The notes under the pieces: model-generated | Databases searched by the model: none | What the model was told of the DNA's origin: nothing | The model's input: the letters and a program-made list of their open reading frames with translations, nothing else | Source: Kiritimatiellia bacterium | GTDB taxonomy: Bacteria > Verrucomicrobiota > Kiritimatiellia > RFP12 > UBA1067 | Assembly (NCBI GenBank): GCA_017403825.1 | Contig: JAFRDO010000066.1 | Coordinates: 1-64,000, forward strand | DNA length: 64,000 nucleotides | Reading direction: 5' to 3' | Translations under genes and position numbers: made by a program | Shown: positions 35,309-43,366 of the stretch, in pieces | How the letters are laid out: every line of letters begins with the position of its first letter | Numbering within the stretch: the first letter of the stretch is position 1

Positions 35309-37074
35309 CATTCAAGTTTGCTGTCTCAATATGTCCAATGCGCAATTTGCCCAAGGCGATGTCTTTGCCGGTGCTGTTTTTGGGAGCATGTCTGCCGTTA
35401 GCGGCGTTGGATGCGTCGCAGCATACCGGCAAGAGTGCCTTTCCCGGTAGAGGTGCGCCGAAGGCGCTGGTCATCATGCTCGACGGCATGCGGGCGGATA
35501 CGGTGGATAACGGCCTCGCTCCGAACCTGAAGGCGCTTGCGGACGGCAAGTGGCGGCCAGGCTACCGCGGCGCGTGGTCGCTAGGCGCTAACACGCTCCG
35601 CGACGGCACCACGGAGAGCGCGCCCAACCACGTCGCCATCGCGACAGGCATGACTACGAAGAAGACAGGCATCGACGACAACGGCGACCTCGTCCGGCGC
35701 GGCACGGCCACTGAAAAGCTGCCGACATGGCTCGCACGCCTTAAATCGTCAACTCCTAACTCCCAACTCCCAACTCCTAACGCTCTCAAACTGCTGCACA
35801 TCTTTGCATGGTACGGCGACCTGCGGCTGAGCCCTGACTACGGAGTGCAGTTCATCTTCGACCGGGACAAGGCCAACGCCAAGACTCTCGCCAAAATGAT
35901 GGGCGATGCCGATGCGCCGGACGCTGTCATGTGGTACATCGACCTTCCGGACCACGCCGGCCACGGCCACGGCTACTATCCGTATTCTAAGCAGTACATG
36001 GATGCGGTGCGTGAATCGGATAAATACGTCGGCGAGGTGCTGTCGGCAATCGCGGCGCGCCCGACGTTCGCCGAAGAGGACTGGCTCGTCGTCGTCACGG
36101 CGGACCACGGCGGTTGGGAGCGCTCCCACGGCCAGATGAGTACGCAGTGCTACACGATACCTTTTATCATGGCCGGTCGCCGCGTTCAGCAGGGACGCAT
36201 TCCGGGCGTTCCGCATAACTACGACGCCGCGCCGACGGCGCTCGCGCACTTCGGCGTTGACGTGTCGAAAATTGATTTTGACGGCAAGGTGCGGGGCGGT
36301 GAGGTCGCGGCGGTGCCGAAGACGCGGGCGCTCGGCGATGGGTTGGCCGTGTATCTTCCGTTTTCGGACGGGGCGGTTGTAAACAAATGCTCGTCAGGCG
36401 TCGCGGCGGAACTGTGCGGCAAGGCTGCGCCGATAGCGGACGGCGCGGCGGGCGGAGGGCTTCGCGTATCCTCATCGACAAACAGCGCCGGCGGCGTCTG
36501 CCTCAAAGGTTCGGAAAAGCTGAAGTTCGAGAACGGCGCGGACTTCGGATTCGCCGTTTGGGTGCGCACGTTCGGTCCGCAGATAGGCGACCCGGTCGTG
36601 TTCGGCAACAAGAACTGGTCGGGCGGCTCCAATCCCGGCGTGCTCCTCACCGCGTCCAGGGGAGTGGACATGTCGCGGGTCTGCCACGCCCACTACGACG
36701 TCAAGAAGCGCGGCAAGAGTCCGGGCTTCATGTTCAACTGCGGACGCGCCGGGAAGCGTCGCGAGGACCTTGGCGTCTACAATCCCGACTTCGGGCAGTG
36801 GACGTTCTACGCGGCGACGCGCGGGGCCGATGGCGTGGTGCGGTTCTACCAGGGGCGGCGCGACGGCTATCTGTATTGCGTCGCGGACGACCTCTCCGAC
36901 ATTGCGTTCGACACTGGAATGCCGTTCTGCATCGGGCAGGACGGGCGCGGCGTGGCCGAATACACGTTTGTGGGAGATGTCGACGAGTTCGCGATTTGGA
37001 CGCGCACGCTTGCGCACGACGAGGTCAGGCGCATCTTCGAGGCCGGGCTCGCCGGCAAGGGGCTGCCGGAATGA
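35305..37074 (+). CDS. Exported alkaline-phosphatase-superfamily phosphodiesterase with C-terminal LamG domain
   Basis: 589 residues; ATG 35305 has GGAGGAAG upstream and overlaps the ATPase stop. Hydrophobic signal AMSLPVLFLGACLPLAALDA. Catalytic residues: VIMLDGMRAD, TTESAPNHVAIATG (Ser nucleophile in the S-x-PNH context), DLPDHAGHGHG, VTADHGGWERSHGQ. From about 350 a LamG-like jelly roll (LAVYLPFSDGAVVNKCSSG, DFGFAVWVRTFGPQ, EYTFVGDVDEFAIWTRTL). An insert SSTPNSQLPTPNALK at about 150 is coded by a 7-bp tandem repeat and is not expected in the family. Overlaps the GDPD gene by ATGA, so the PDE/GDPD pair is fused at 30460 but separate here. Confidence 0.85.
   Translation: MTFKFAVSICPMRNLPKAMSLPVLFLGACLPLAALDASQHTGKSAFPGRGAPKALVIMLDGMRADTVDNGLAPNLKALADGKWRPGYRGAWSLGANTLRDGTTESAPNHVAIATGMTTKKTGIDDNGDLVRRGTATEKLPTWLARLKSSTPNSQLPTPNALKLLHIFAWYGDLRLSPDYGVQFIFDRDKANAKTLAKMMGDADAPDAVMWYIDLPDHAGHGHGYYPYSKQYMDAVRESDKYVGEVLSAIAARPTFAEEDWLVVVTADHGGWERSHGQMSTQCYTIPFIMAGRRVQQGRIPGVPHNYDAAPTALAHFGVDVSKIDFDGKVRGGEVAAVPKTRALGDGLAVYLPFSDGAVVNKCSSGVAAELCGKAAPIADGAAGGGLRVSSSTNSAGGVCLKGSEKLKFENGADFGFAVWVRTFGPQIGDPVVFGNKNWSGGSNPGVLLTASRGVDMSRVCHAHYDVKKRGKSPGFMFNCGRAGKRREDLGVYNPDFGQWTFYAATRGADGVVRFYQGRRDGYLYCVADDLSDIAFDTGMPFCIGQDGRGVAEYTFVGDVDEFAIWTRTLAHDEVRRIFEAGLAGKGLPE
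35751..35778 (+). repeat. In-gene heptanucleotide tandem repeat AACTCC[C/T], four copies
   Basis: AACTCCT, AACTCCC, AACTCCC, AACTCCT follow each other at 35751, 35758, 35765 and 35772 inside the phosphodiesterase gene. Because 7 is not a multiple of 3, gain or loss of a copy would shift the reading frame, so this could be a contingency (phase-variable) tract or an inserted microsatellite. Confidence 0.8.
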
Positions 37075-38078
37075 AAGCGCTGCCCGTTCTCGCCGCTGCC
37101 GCGACAGCGCTTGCTGCCGGAACACTGCTTGCGGACGGCGGTTTGGCAGCAATGCCTCTCAAGACCATGCTCGTGGCGCATGCCGGGAAGGGCTATGGTG
37201 CTCCGGAGAACACTCTGCCTGCTTTCCAGGCCGCCATCGATGCCGGCTTCGGCTTCGAATGCGACATACAGATGTCCGCCGACCATCAGATCTTCGCGGC
37301 GCACAATCCCACGGCCTCGGCATACGGCGGCGGGAACGTTCCGTTCAAGGAGATGCAGTGGTCCGAGATTGCGCAGCTCCGGTGCGCGGGGACGCCTCTG
37401 CCGCGCTTCGAGGACATACTGGCGCTTATGCGCGATGGGCAGAAGTCGTTCGTCGAGGTAAAGGAATCTGCCGGCACCGAGATCGTGCCCTACATCAAGT
37501 CGGCGGTCGAGAGCCAGAGTGTGGCTACGCCGGCGAACATGCTCTTCATTTCGTTCGATAGGGAAATCTGCCGTGCGCTCCGCCAGGCCCTGCCGGCCTA
37601 TGAGGTGATGTGGATCATTTTCTCGCATAAGGATCTTGAAGTCCACGACGACCAGAGGGGACCGGCGTACACGGCGGCCGAGGTAATTGAGCTTTTGCAG
37701 GAAGCGAACCTTACCGGTGTCGATATGGCCGGCGACAAGTCGGTGGTGACCGAGGCGTTCGTGCGGCAGGTCAAGGCCGCCGGGTTCAAGTTTGGCGTGT
37801 GGACTGTAGACTCCATAGACAACGCTCGCATATTTCTGAAGCGCGGTGTTGACGCGGTGACGACCAATCGCACCAAGGAGATAGAAGAAGAGCTTGCGGA
37901 CTCTCCGTGGCGGTTGGCGGAGTTTCTCGACTCTGCGGCGAAGCCGATCGATACGCGCATCGGGACTAAATGCGACGTGTCGGACATGGACCTTGACTCG
38001 CGCACCGGCTCGCAAGCCGAATCGAACCTTGGCGGCCTGACCACAACTCAGGGCGGAAGCCGCATGCTACTCCACTAA
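37071..38078 (+). CDS. Exported GDPD-domain protein with PIDTR-LDSR tail
   Basis: 335 residues from ATG 37071 (ATGA overlap with the phosphodiesterase). Signal peptide MKALPVLAAAATALAAGTLL. GDPD barrel: LVAHAGKGYGAPENTLPAFQ, GFECDIQMSADHQIFAAHN, KSFVEVKESAG, FKFGVWTVDSIDNARIFLK, VDAVTTNRTKEI. Very close to the C-terminal half of the 30460 fusion, including the HAG-for-HRG and HN-for-HD changes. Unlike the fusion it continues about 45 residues with KPIDTRIGTK, DMDLDSRTGS, NLGGLTT and ends GGSRMLLH, the tail shared with the small protein at 27542. Confidence 0.85.
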   Translation: MKALPVLAAAATALAAGTLLADGGLAAMPLKTMLVAHAGKGYGAPENTLPAFQAAIDAGFGFECDIQMSADHQIFAAHNPTASAYGGGNVPFKEMQWSEIAQLRCAGTPLPRFEDILALMRDGQKSFVEVKESAGTEIVPYIKSAVESQSVATPANMLFISFDREICRALRQALPAYEVMWIIFSHKDLEVHDDQRGPAYTAAEVIELLQEANLTGVDMAGDKSVVTEAFVRQVKAAGFKFGVWTVDSIDNARIFLKRGVDAVTTNRTKEIEEELADSPWRLAEFLDSAAKPIDTRIGTKCDVSDMDLDSRTGSQAESNLGGLTTTQGGSRMLLH

Positions 38079-38093
38079 AAGTCTTGAATTTAT

Positions 38094-38101
38094 GTTATAA
38101 T
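38094..38101 (+). promoter_or_regulatory. Extended -10 promoter of the 38150 gene
   Basis: TTTATGTTATAAT, hexamer 38096-38101 with the TGT extension, and no -35. The leader of about 40 bases carries GAGGAG about 8 bases before ATG 38150. Confidence 0.55.
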
Positions 38102-38149
38102 GCACCCGCAAGTGAATGTTGAAGATCGTTGGAAACGAGGAGAACAGGC

Positions 38150-40726
38150 ATGAAAAGAATGCTGATGATAGCGATGTGGATTTTGGCCGGTGCGGCGTTT
38201 GGCGGGGTCATCTACGAGAACGACTTCGCGACGCGCACGAGCGCGGGCGTGGTTCCGATGTCTGAATGGCGCACCTACGACTACGTGGCCGACTTCATCG
38301 CCCACACGAACGGAGCAAGCCCCTTCGCCGATTCGGATAACGTGAGCAAGATGCAGGACGGATGGATCAAGACGGCAGACAGCACTACAGACGCCCGCGT
38401 GTGGAGGGGTACGACCGGCACTGCCGACTCCGCCGTCGTCCTTGGGCTTTCCAGTACCGGCAGCAGTAAAACGACATGCTTCGTGAAGCAGCGTATCGGC
38501 AATACCTTCACGAACGGCACGGTCACGATCCAGTTTGATTTCCAGCCGCCCGAGAATTGGGGTGCCTACAATGATGAAAACATATTGCGCCGCGCAACCC
38601 TCTCTTTTGGCGACGAGGCGTTCTACTCCCCCGATTTCAAACAGAATATCGTGGATATCAAAGAGTACCAGCATACCGTCGGCAGCGTCGGCGTGGCGAT
38701 CCACGGCCCGGAAGGAGGCCGCAAGCGCAAGGTCTATTACAATGCCCGGCAGGACTTCGCCAACACCAACATGACGGAACAGGTGGTGACGCAGGGCAAC
38801 TGGCTCCGCGCCGTTGCGACCATCGACCTCGACGACAGGAAGTGGGGCTTTTCGATGTATGACATGGGTTCGCATCCTGTCTTTGACGCCGCGACGCCCG
38901 CCTCGGCGGTCTATTCCGCGAGCGATCTCCCCTTTGCCGACAACTCCGTGACGAGCATCTCCTCGATCGCCCTCGGCGGTATCAGCGTCTACTGGCGTAC
39001 CGGCAGCGGCTACAGTCCGTCCACAGTCCCCACGCACGTCGCGAGGTTCGACAGCATCCGCATCTGGCACAATGGCGAGGCATGCTACGAAAACGACTTT
39101 GACACGCGCCGCTGGCGCACCTTCGGCGGCACGGCGTCGCACACATACGTCGCCGACTGCCTTGTCACTAACCGCGTGGAAAGCGAGGTCTATGTCTTGG
39201 AGCAGAATCTCGTTCCTGCTCGTGAGAATAATGGTACCACGGTTCAGCCTGAAGGCATCGACCGCTGGCGGCGTGTCAACAAGGACGGCACGGGGAACGC
39301 CGCAGTCAGGTCGGATAGTAGTGGAACCGTTCTGCGCTTCGACCTTTCGCGTGACGGCAACAAGAAAAATTACTACGCATTTCTTGCTCAGCCACTTGAA
39401 ACGACCTTCTCTTCTGGTAAGTTGAAGTTCTCGGTGGATACGCGTCTGCCATCTAACGATTACTGGAAATATCAATCAGGACTCGCGAGCGTCCTCTGGG
39501 TGACGCTTGGGAGCGCAAGCTACTACGCTGGAGACCCCGACAATTACAACAAATGGCGTTGGGCCGCTGTCGGCATTCGCGCCCAAAGTGACGGCAACAA
39601 GGTGACATACGTGCCGAGCAGTGGTGATTCGCCGAATTTTGTGCCAGACACCGGAAGTATCACCAATGCCGCTTGGTATCGTATCGTCATCGAGGCGGAC
39701 ATTGATGCGAAGAATTACGCTTTCAAGGTTTATTCGCAGGGAGCGAAATATCCTGACAGCGAAACCGCCGACAAGACGCTCATCTACACGAGTCCAACCA
39801 TACCACAGAAGGACACCCTCAATACCATTTCCAGCTTCTCCCTCGCCGCCTACTACTGCCCGGTCTATTTCGACAACATCAAGATTTGGCACACGCCGAC
39901 GGGATCGGAATCGGGAACGCTCATTTACTGCAACTATTTCACCTCCCGCACGATCTATGCGCAGGACACGCGCGTTGCATCGCTCGGCGGAACGCTGAGT
40001 TTCAACCCCGTTGGCCAGGACGGCTGGACACACCTCTACGTAAACGCCCCGCCCATATTCATAGACTGGGCGGACGGCAATCCTGCGCTCACAATCTCCC
40101 GCTACAAATTTGAACTCTACGCTGCGCAGGATTTGGGGCAGACGGTGAAGAACGGGACGCTCATTGCGCAAGCCGACATGAGGCCGCCGAAGGGATGGCT
40201 GGCGAGCGGCGGATCGGCGTACCTCCGATTGGGCGGCGACGCGCACATCCAGGGGGCTCTCCGCGACGATGACACTTATTTCCTCAAGAATATTGCTACT
40301 GGCTTCGGCTTCAAGAACAGGAATTCCGGGAAGGAAGGCAACATCTACACCAATTCGACGATAGTCGCCTATCGCGGCGACCTCGCCGGCGGCGGCGCGA
40401 TGGAGAACGCTGCCGTCGACGTGGACACTACGCATTGGTACCGTTTCGTCGCTGCGGCCGATATGTCGCAGAGTCAATGTGACGTAGCCGTTTACGACAT
40501 GGGCACGACGCACCCGACGCTCGCCACGGCCACGCCGGGAACGCCCGTCGCGACCTTCTCCGCCCTGCCGTTCCGCCGCGCCAAGCGCGACCTCGGCGGC
40601 ATTTCCTGCGTTTCTGTATCCTCCGACAAGACCCTGCAGAGCATGTACGACCAGTCGCTCGAGCCGATGATCGACAACATTCGCGTCTCGCACGAGACGG
40701 ACGGCTGCTGCATCATGATACGATAA
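38150..40726 (+). CDS. Giant exported protein of three LamG-like modules, CCIMIR C-terminus
   Basis: 858 residues from ATG 38150 with signal peptide MKRMLMIAMWILAGAAFG. Three homologous modules of about 270-290 residues begin VIYENDFATRTSAGV, ACYENDFDTRRWRTFGG and LIYCNYFTSRTIYAQD. Each has a PP(E/K)-containing jelly-roll centre (FDFQPPENWGAYND, ADMRPPKGWLASGG) and ends in an ISSIALGGISVYWR-type segment. No enzymatic motif, so probably binds glycans or forms surface structure. Ends DGCCIMIR. Followed after 6 bases by an EEP hydrolase, the same pairing as 10834/14217. Confidence 0.82.
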   Translation: MKRMLMIAMWILAGAAFGGVIYENDFATRTSAGVVPMSEWRTYDYVADFIAHTNGASPFADSDNVSKMQDGWIKTADSTTDARVWRGTTGTADSAVVLGLSSTGSSKTTCFVKQRIGNTFTNGTVTIQFDFQPPENWGAYNDENILRRATLSFGDEAFYSPDFKQNIVDIKEYQHTVGSVGVAIHGPEGGRKRKVYYNARQDFANTNMTEQVVTQGNWLRAVATIDLDDRKWGFSMYDMGSHPVFDAATPASAVYSASDLPFADNSVTSISSIALGGISVYWRTGSGYSPSTVPTHVARFDSIRIWHNGEACYENDFDTRRWRTFGGTASHTYVADCLVTNRVESEVYVLEQNLVPARENNGTTVQPEGIDRWRRVNKDGTGNAAVRSDSSGTVLRFDLSRDGNKKNYYAFLAQPLETTFSSGKLKFSVDTRLPSNDYWKYQSGLASVLWVTLGSASYYAGDPDNYNKWRWAAVGIRAQSDGNKVTYVPSSGDSPNFVPDTGSITNAAWYRIVIEADIDAKNYAFKVYSQGAKYPDSETADKTLIYTSPTIPQKDTLNTISSFSLAAYYCPVYFDNIKIWHTPTGSESGTLIYCNYFTSRTIYAQDTRVASLGGTLSFNPVGQDGWTHLYVNAPPIFIDWADGNPALTISRYKFELYAAQDLGQTVKNGTLIAQADMRPPKGWLASGGSAYLRLGGDAHIQGALRDDDTYFLKNIATGFGFKNRNSGKEGNIYTNSTIVAYRGDLAGGGAMENAAVDVDTTHWYRFVAAADMSQSQCDVAVYDMGTTHPTLATATPGTPVATFSALPFRRAKRDLGGISCVSVSSDKTLQSMYDQSLEPMIDNIRVSHETDGCCIMIR

Positions 40727-40732
40727 GGGGAT

Positions 40733-41647
40733 ATGGGAATGAGGCTTGCTTGTTGCTGTGCGGCGGCGGTCCTTTCGTCAGCTGCCGTGGTTGCGTTCCA
40801 AGGCACGGACAACGTTTCGCGTACCAAGCCAATCCGTTTCGGCACGTGGAACATCCGCCTTTCATCGATGGACAACTGGGAGAAGGACCCGCGCTTCCCG
40901 AAGTGGGAGGCCCGCATGCCGCACGTCACCGGACTCATCGAGGAGAAGGGCTTCGACCTGATGGGCCTTCAGGAGGTCGCCTCGCCGCAGGCCGACTTCA
41001 TCCGCAAGGCGATGCCGGACTGGGGACTTGTCGGCGTGGCGACTAACGACGCCGAGCGTTCGCGAACGAGCCACGCGAACGGCATCTTCTACCGCAAGGA
41101 CCGTTTCCGCGTGGACGAATGGGGCTGGTTCGGGCTTTCCGAGACGCCCGACGTGCCAGGCGTGAAGTCGTGGGGCACGATGTGCGTTCGAGCCTGCACG
41201 TGGGCGCGCATGACCGACCTTGCCGCCTGCCGCAGGTTCCTGTTCTTCAACACGCATTTCGACCACCGCAGCCAGCTGGCGCGCGAGAAGGGCATGGAGC
41301 TGATACTCGCGAAGATCAACGAAAAGAACCGGGACGGCCTGCCCGTTATCCTTTGCGGCGACTTCAATTCGTCCGCGGAATCGCCGCAAATCAAGCTAGC
41401 CAAGAAGTCCCTCGCCCGTGCCTACGAAATCAGCGCTACGCCGCCCAAGGGACCGTTCCGCACGGACAACTGCTGGAAGTTCGTTCCGCCGGAGAAGGAG
41501 GACGCGAAGGCCGGCAACCGAATCGACCACATCTTCCTCACGCCCGGCACGAAGGTGTCGAGCTATGAGACGTTCGGCGACTTCTACGGCGACAACTTCT
41601 ACCCGTCGGACCATTTTCCCATCAAGGTGGTCATTGCATGGCCGTGA
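40733..41647 (+). CDS. Secreted EEP family hydrolase (second copy)
   Basis: 304 residues; ATG 40739 (MRLACC) is an alternative with better AGGGG spacing. Signal peptide to about 24. EEP residues: FGTWNIRLSS, LMGLQEVASPQ, FFNTHFDHRSQ, ILCGDFNSSAE, NRIDHIFLTPG, PSDHFPIKVV: the complete set of metal-binding and catalytic residues, including the canonical GDFN that is GDHN in the 14217 paralogue. Both share FGLSETPDVPG-type and SWGTMC-type segments, marking a subfamily. Substrate unknown; its coupling to a LamG protein is conserved within the window. Confidence 0.87.
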   Translation: MGMRLACCCAAAVLSSAAVVAFQGTDNVSRTKPIRFGTWNIRLSSMDNWEKDPRFPKWEARMPHVTGLIEEKGFDLMGLQEVASPQADFIRKAMPDWGLVGVATNDAERSRTSHANGIFYRKDRFRVDEWGWFGLSETPDVPGVKSWGTMCVRACTWARMTDLAACRRFLFFNTHFDHRSQLAREKGMELILAKINEKNRDGLPVILCGDFNSSAESPQIKLAKKSLARAYEISATPPKGPFRTDNCWKFVPPEKEDAKAGNRIDHIFLTPGTKVSSYETFGDFYGDNFYPSDHFPIKVVIAWP

Positions 41648-41745
41648 TGCTTATGGTTTGAGTTCCTGACTGCGCCAAATTACCGAACGGAACTGTGCCA
41701 AACTGTGGCAACAAAGCCGTGAATACGCTTTTTCATCAGATTCTC

Positions 41746-43122
41746 CTATAGCTGGTCGAACATGACGCTGTTGCCGTCTTCGATCTCGTGTGCGATGCTG
41801 GAGACTGCATAGAGCGGCACCCCCTCCGGCTCTGCGTCGGGATGCCATTCAAGAAGTGAGGTTCTGTATGACTTGGACGGCTTGAACGTATTCCGGTACA
41901 GCCTGAGGCTCTTCGCCTTTGTGTTAATGCCGGCCTTGGCCTCGATCGGGTATACGGCCTTTGCACCCTGCACGACGAAATCGAGTTCTGCGTCCCCGTC
42001 ATCCGGCGTCCAATAGCCGGACACCACGTCCGCCGCCACAAGCTCCTGCAGGACGTACTGCTCCGTCAGCGCACCGTTGAAGTTCGTGAAGATGTCGCTG
42101 CCTTCGAGGAGCGTCTTGGCGGGAAGCTTGCTCATGGCCCCGAGAAGTCCCACGTCGTGCATGAAGAGCTTGAACGATGAATAATCCTCATACGACCTAA
42201 GCGGCATGCGCGGGGGGTTGACCCTGAAGTGCTGGTACACCATGCCGGCGTCCTTCAGCCATTGAAGCGCCTCTTCGTATTCCCGGGCTCTCGCCCCGGT
42301 CCTGAGCGACTTGTAGATGAACTTCTTGTTTTCTTTCGCAAGCTGCGCGGGGATATTGTTCCACAGAAGCCGCAGCTTGGCGAGGAGATAGGGACTTTCC
42401 GCATGCTTGGCGAAGTCCTTGTCGTATGCCATGAGAATGTCCCTCTGCGTCTTCCTGGCCAGACGGAAGTCCCTCGTCTCGGAAAAGACCTTGACTGCTT
42501 CCGGCATCCCGCCGACGAAAAGATACGCCTTGAGAAGCTTGACTAAAACAGAGTGTTGGACATCAATCATCTTGTAGTCGCGCCTCTCAATGATCTCCAG
42601 ATACCGCTCTTCGTCCGTGGCTTTGAGAAATTCGCGGAAGGTCAGCGGACGGATGTCGAGGAAGTCCACCTTCCCCACCGGGAAGGACGCCCTGTCGCCG
42701 CCCTGGTTGCGCCCTCCGCCGCGCTTCTTGCGGTTTAGGGCAAGTCCCAGAAGCGAACCGGCGGCCATCACCGCCAGGTGCGGCGTCTCTTCGCAGAGAA
42801 ACTTCAGGCTTGTCAGGGCGCGAGGCGACTCCTGTATTTCATCAAGGATGAGGAGGGTCTTGCCTTCGACGATGCTCTTTCCGGTCGCGAGTCTTATCGT
42901 CTCGATTACCGAACGCGCGTCGATGTTGATGTCGGCGAACTGGGCGCGGAGGAGGTCGTTGTCCATAAAGTTCACGTACACGGTGTCCTGCGGGTAGCGC
43001 TGGCTTGCAAATTCCCTCAGCAGCCAAGTCTTACCGACCTGTCTCGCCCCCATGAGAATCAGAGGCTTGCGGTAGGCGCTTTTTTCCCAGTTGGCAATAG
43101 AAACTATTATGTCTCTTTCCAT
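41746..43122 (-). CDS. AAA ATPase with DUF4143 domain (leftward)
   Basis: 458 residues. Walker A LILMGARQVGKTWLLREFA, Walker B KTLLILDEIQESPRALTSL, AAGSLLGLAL and VDFLDIRPLTFREFL are family blocks. C-terminal DUF4143 with YWTPDDGDAELDFVVQGAKAVYPIEAKAG, the nuclease-like fold. About full length. Convergent with the EEP gene (98-base gap holding a weak TGCCA-aactg-TGGCA hairpin at 41696-41710). One of three such ATPases in the window and one of only two leftward genes beyond the origin; has its own promoter, so likely an independent insertion. Confidence 0.9.
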   Translation of the reverse strand: MERDIIVSIANWEKSAYRKPLILMGARQVGKTWLLREFASQRYPQDTVYVNFMDNDLLRAQFADINIDARSVIETIRLATGKSIVEGKTLLILDEIQESPRALTSLKFLCEETPHLAVMAAGSLLGLALNRKKRGGGRNQGGDRASFPVGKVDFLDIRPLTFREFLKATDEERYLEIIERRDYKMIDVQHSVLVKLLKAYLFVGGMPEAVKVFSETRDFRLARKTQRDILMAYDKDFAKHAESPYLLAKLRLLWNNIPAQLAKENKKFIYKSLRTGARAREYEEALQWLKDAGMVYQHFRVNPPRMPLRSYEDYSSFKLFMHDVGLLGAMSKLPAKTLLEGSDIFTNFNGALTEQYVLQELVAADVVSGYWTPDDGDAELDFVVQGAKAVYPIEAKAGINTKAKSLRLYRNTFKPSKSYRTSLLEWHPDAEPEGVPLYAVSSIAHEIEDGNSVMFDQL

Positions 43123-43155
43123 CGATTTCTTCTCTCAAGTTTGGAAATCAAGCGC

Positions 43156-43184
43156 AATTATATCATTTCTTCCACGCAGAATCA
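43156..43184 (-). promoter_or_regulatory. Promoter of the leftward DUF4143 ATPase
   Basis: On the minus strand TTGATT, 17 bases, then TGATATAAT with the hexamer at 43156-43161. Leader about 25-30 bases to the ATG at 43122. Confidence 0.55.
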
Positions 43185-43281
43185 AGCGAGCAACCACATT
43201 TTCAAGGGGAATACTCGCCTTCAGAATCACATAAATGGCACGAATATCGAAACATGCAACCACAAAAGCAGCATGAAAAAT

Positions 43282-43301
43282 CCGCCTTTTCATCAAGGCG
43301 G
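43282..43301. terminator. Hairpin CCGCCTT/AAGGCGG upstream of the LamG promoter
   Basis: Perfect 7-bp inverted repeat with a 6-base loop (43282-43288, 43295-43301). An A tract (43276-43280) precedes it on the plus strand, which makes it a terminator for leftward transcription. No leftward gene ends here, so it may insulate the ATPase gene from antisense reads. Confidence 0.4.
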
Positions 43302-43366
43302 CCATTGCATAGCCGTGACTTTTATGGTATTATTCGCGTAGAAAATAAAACCAAGGAACAATTCTC
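43301..43366 (+). promoter_or_regulatory. Duplicated promoter-leader cassette, copy 1
   Basis: TTGCAT (43305-43310), 17 bases, TATGGTATTAT (hexamer 43328-43333), then a leader with CCAAGGAACAATTCTC before ATG 43367. The whole 66 bases match 55135-55200 with two differences (positions 43319 and 43327). Confidence 0.75.

Noticed and set aside
36387-37070. Longer N-terminus of the GDPD protein at 37071
   Set aside because: The upstream frame is a shadow of the phosphodiesterase gene; a signal peptide begins at 37071 and the ATGA overlap supports that start.
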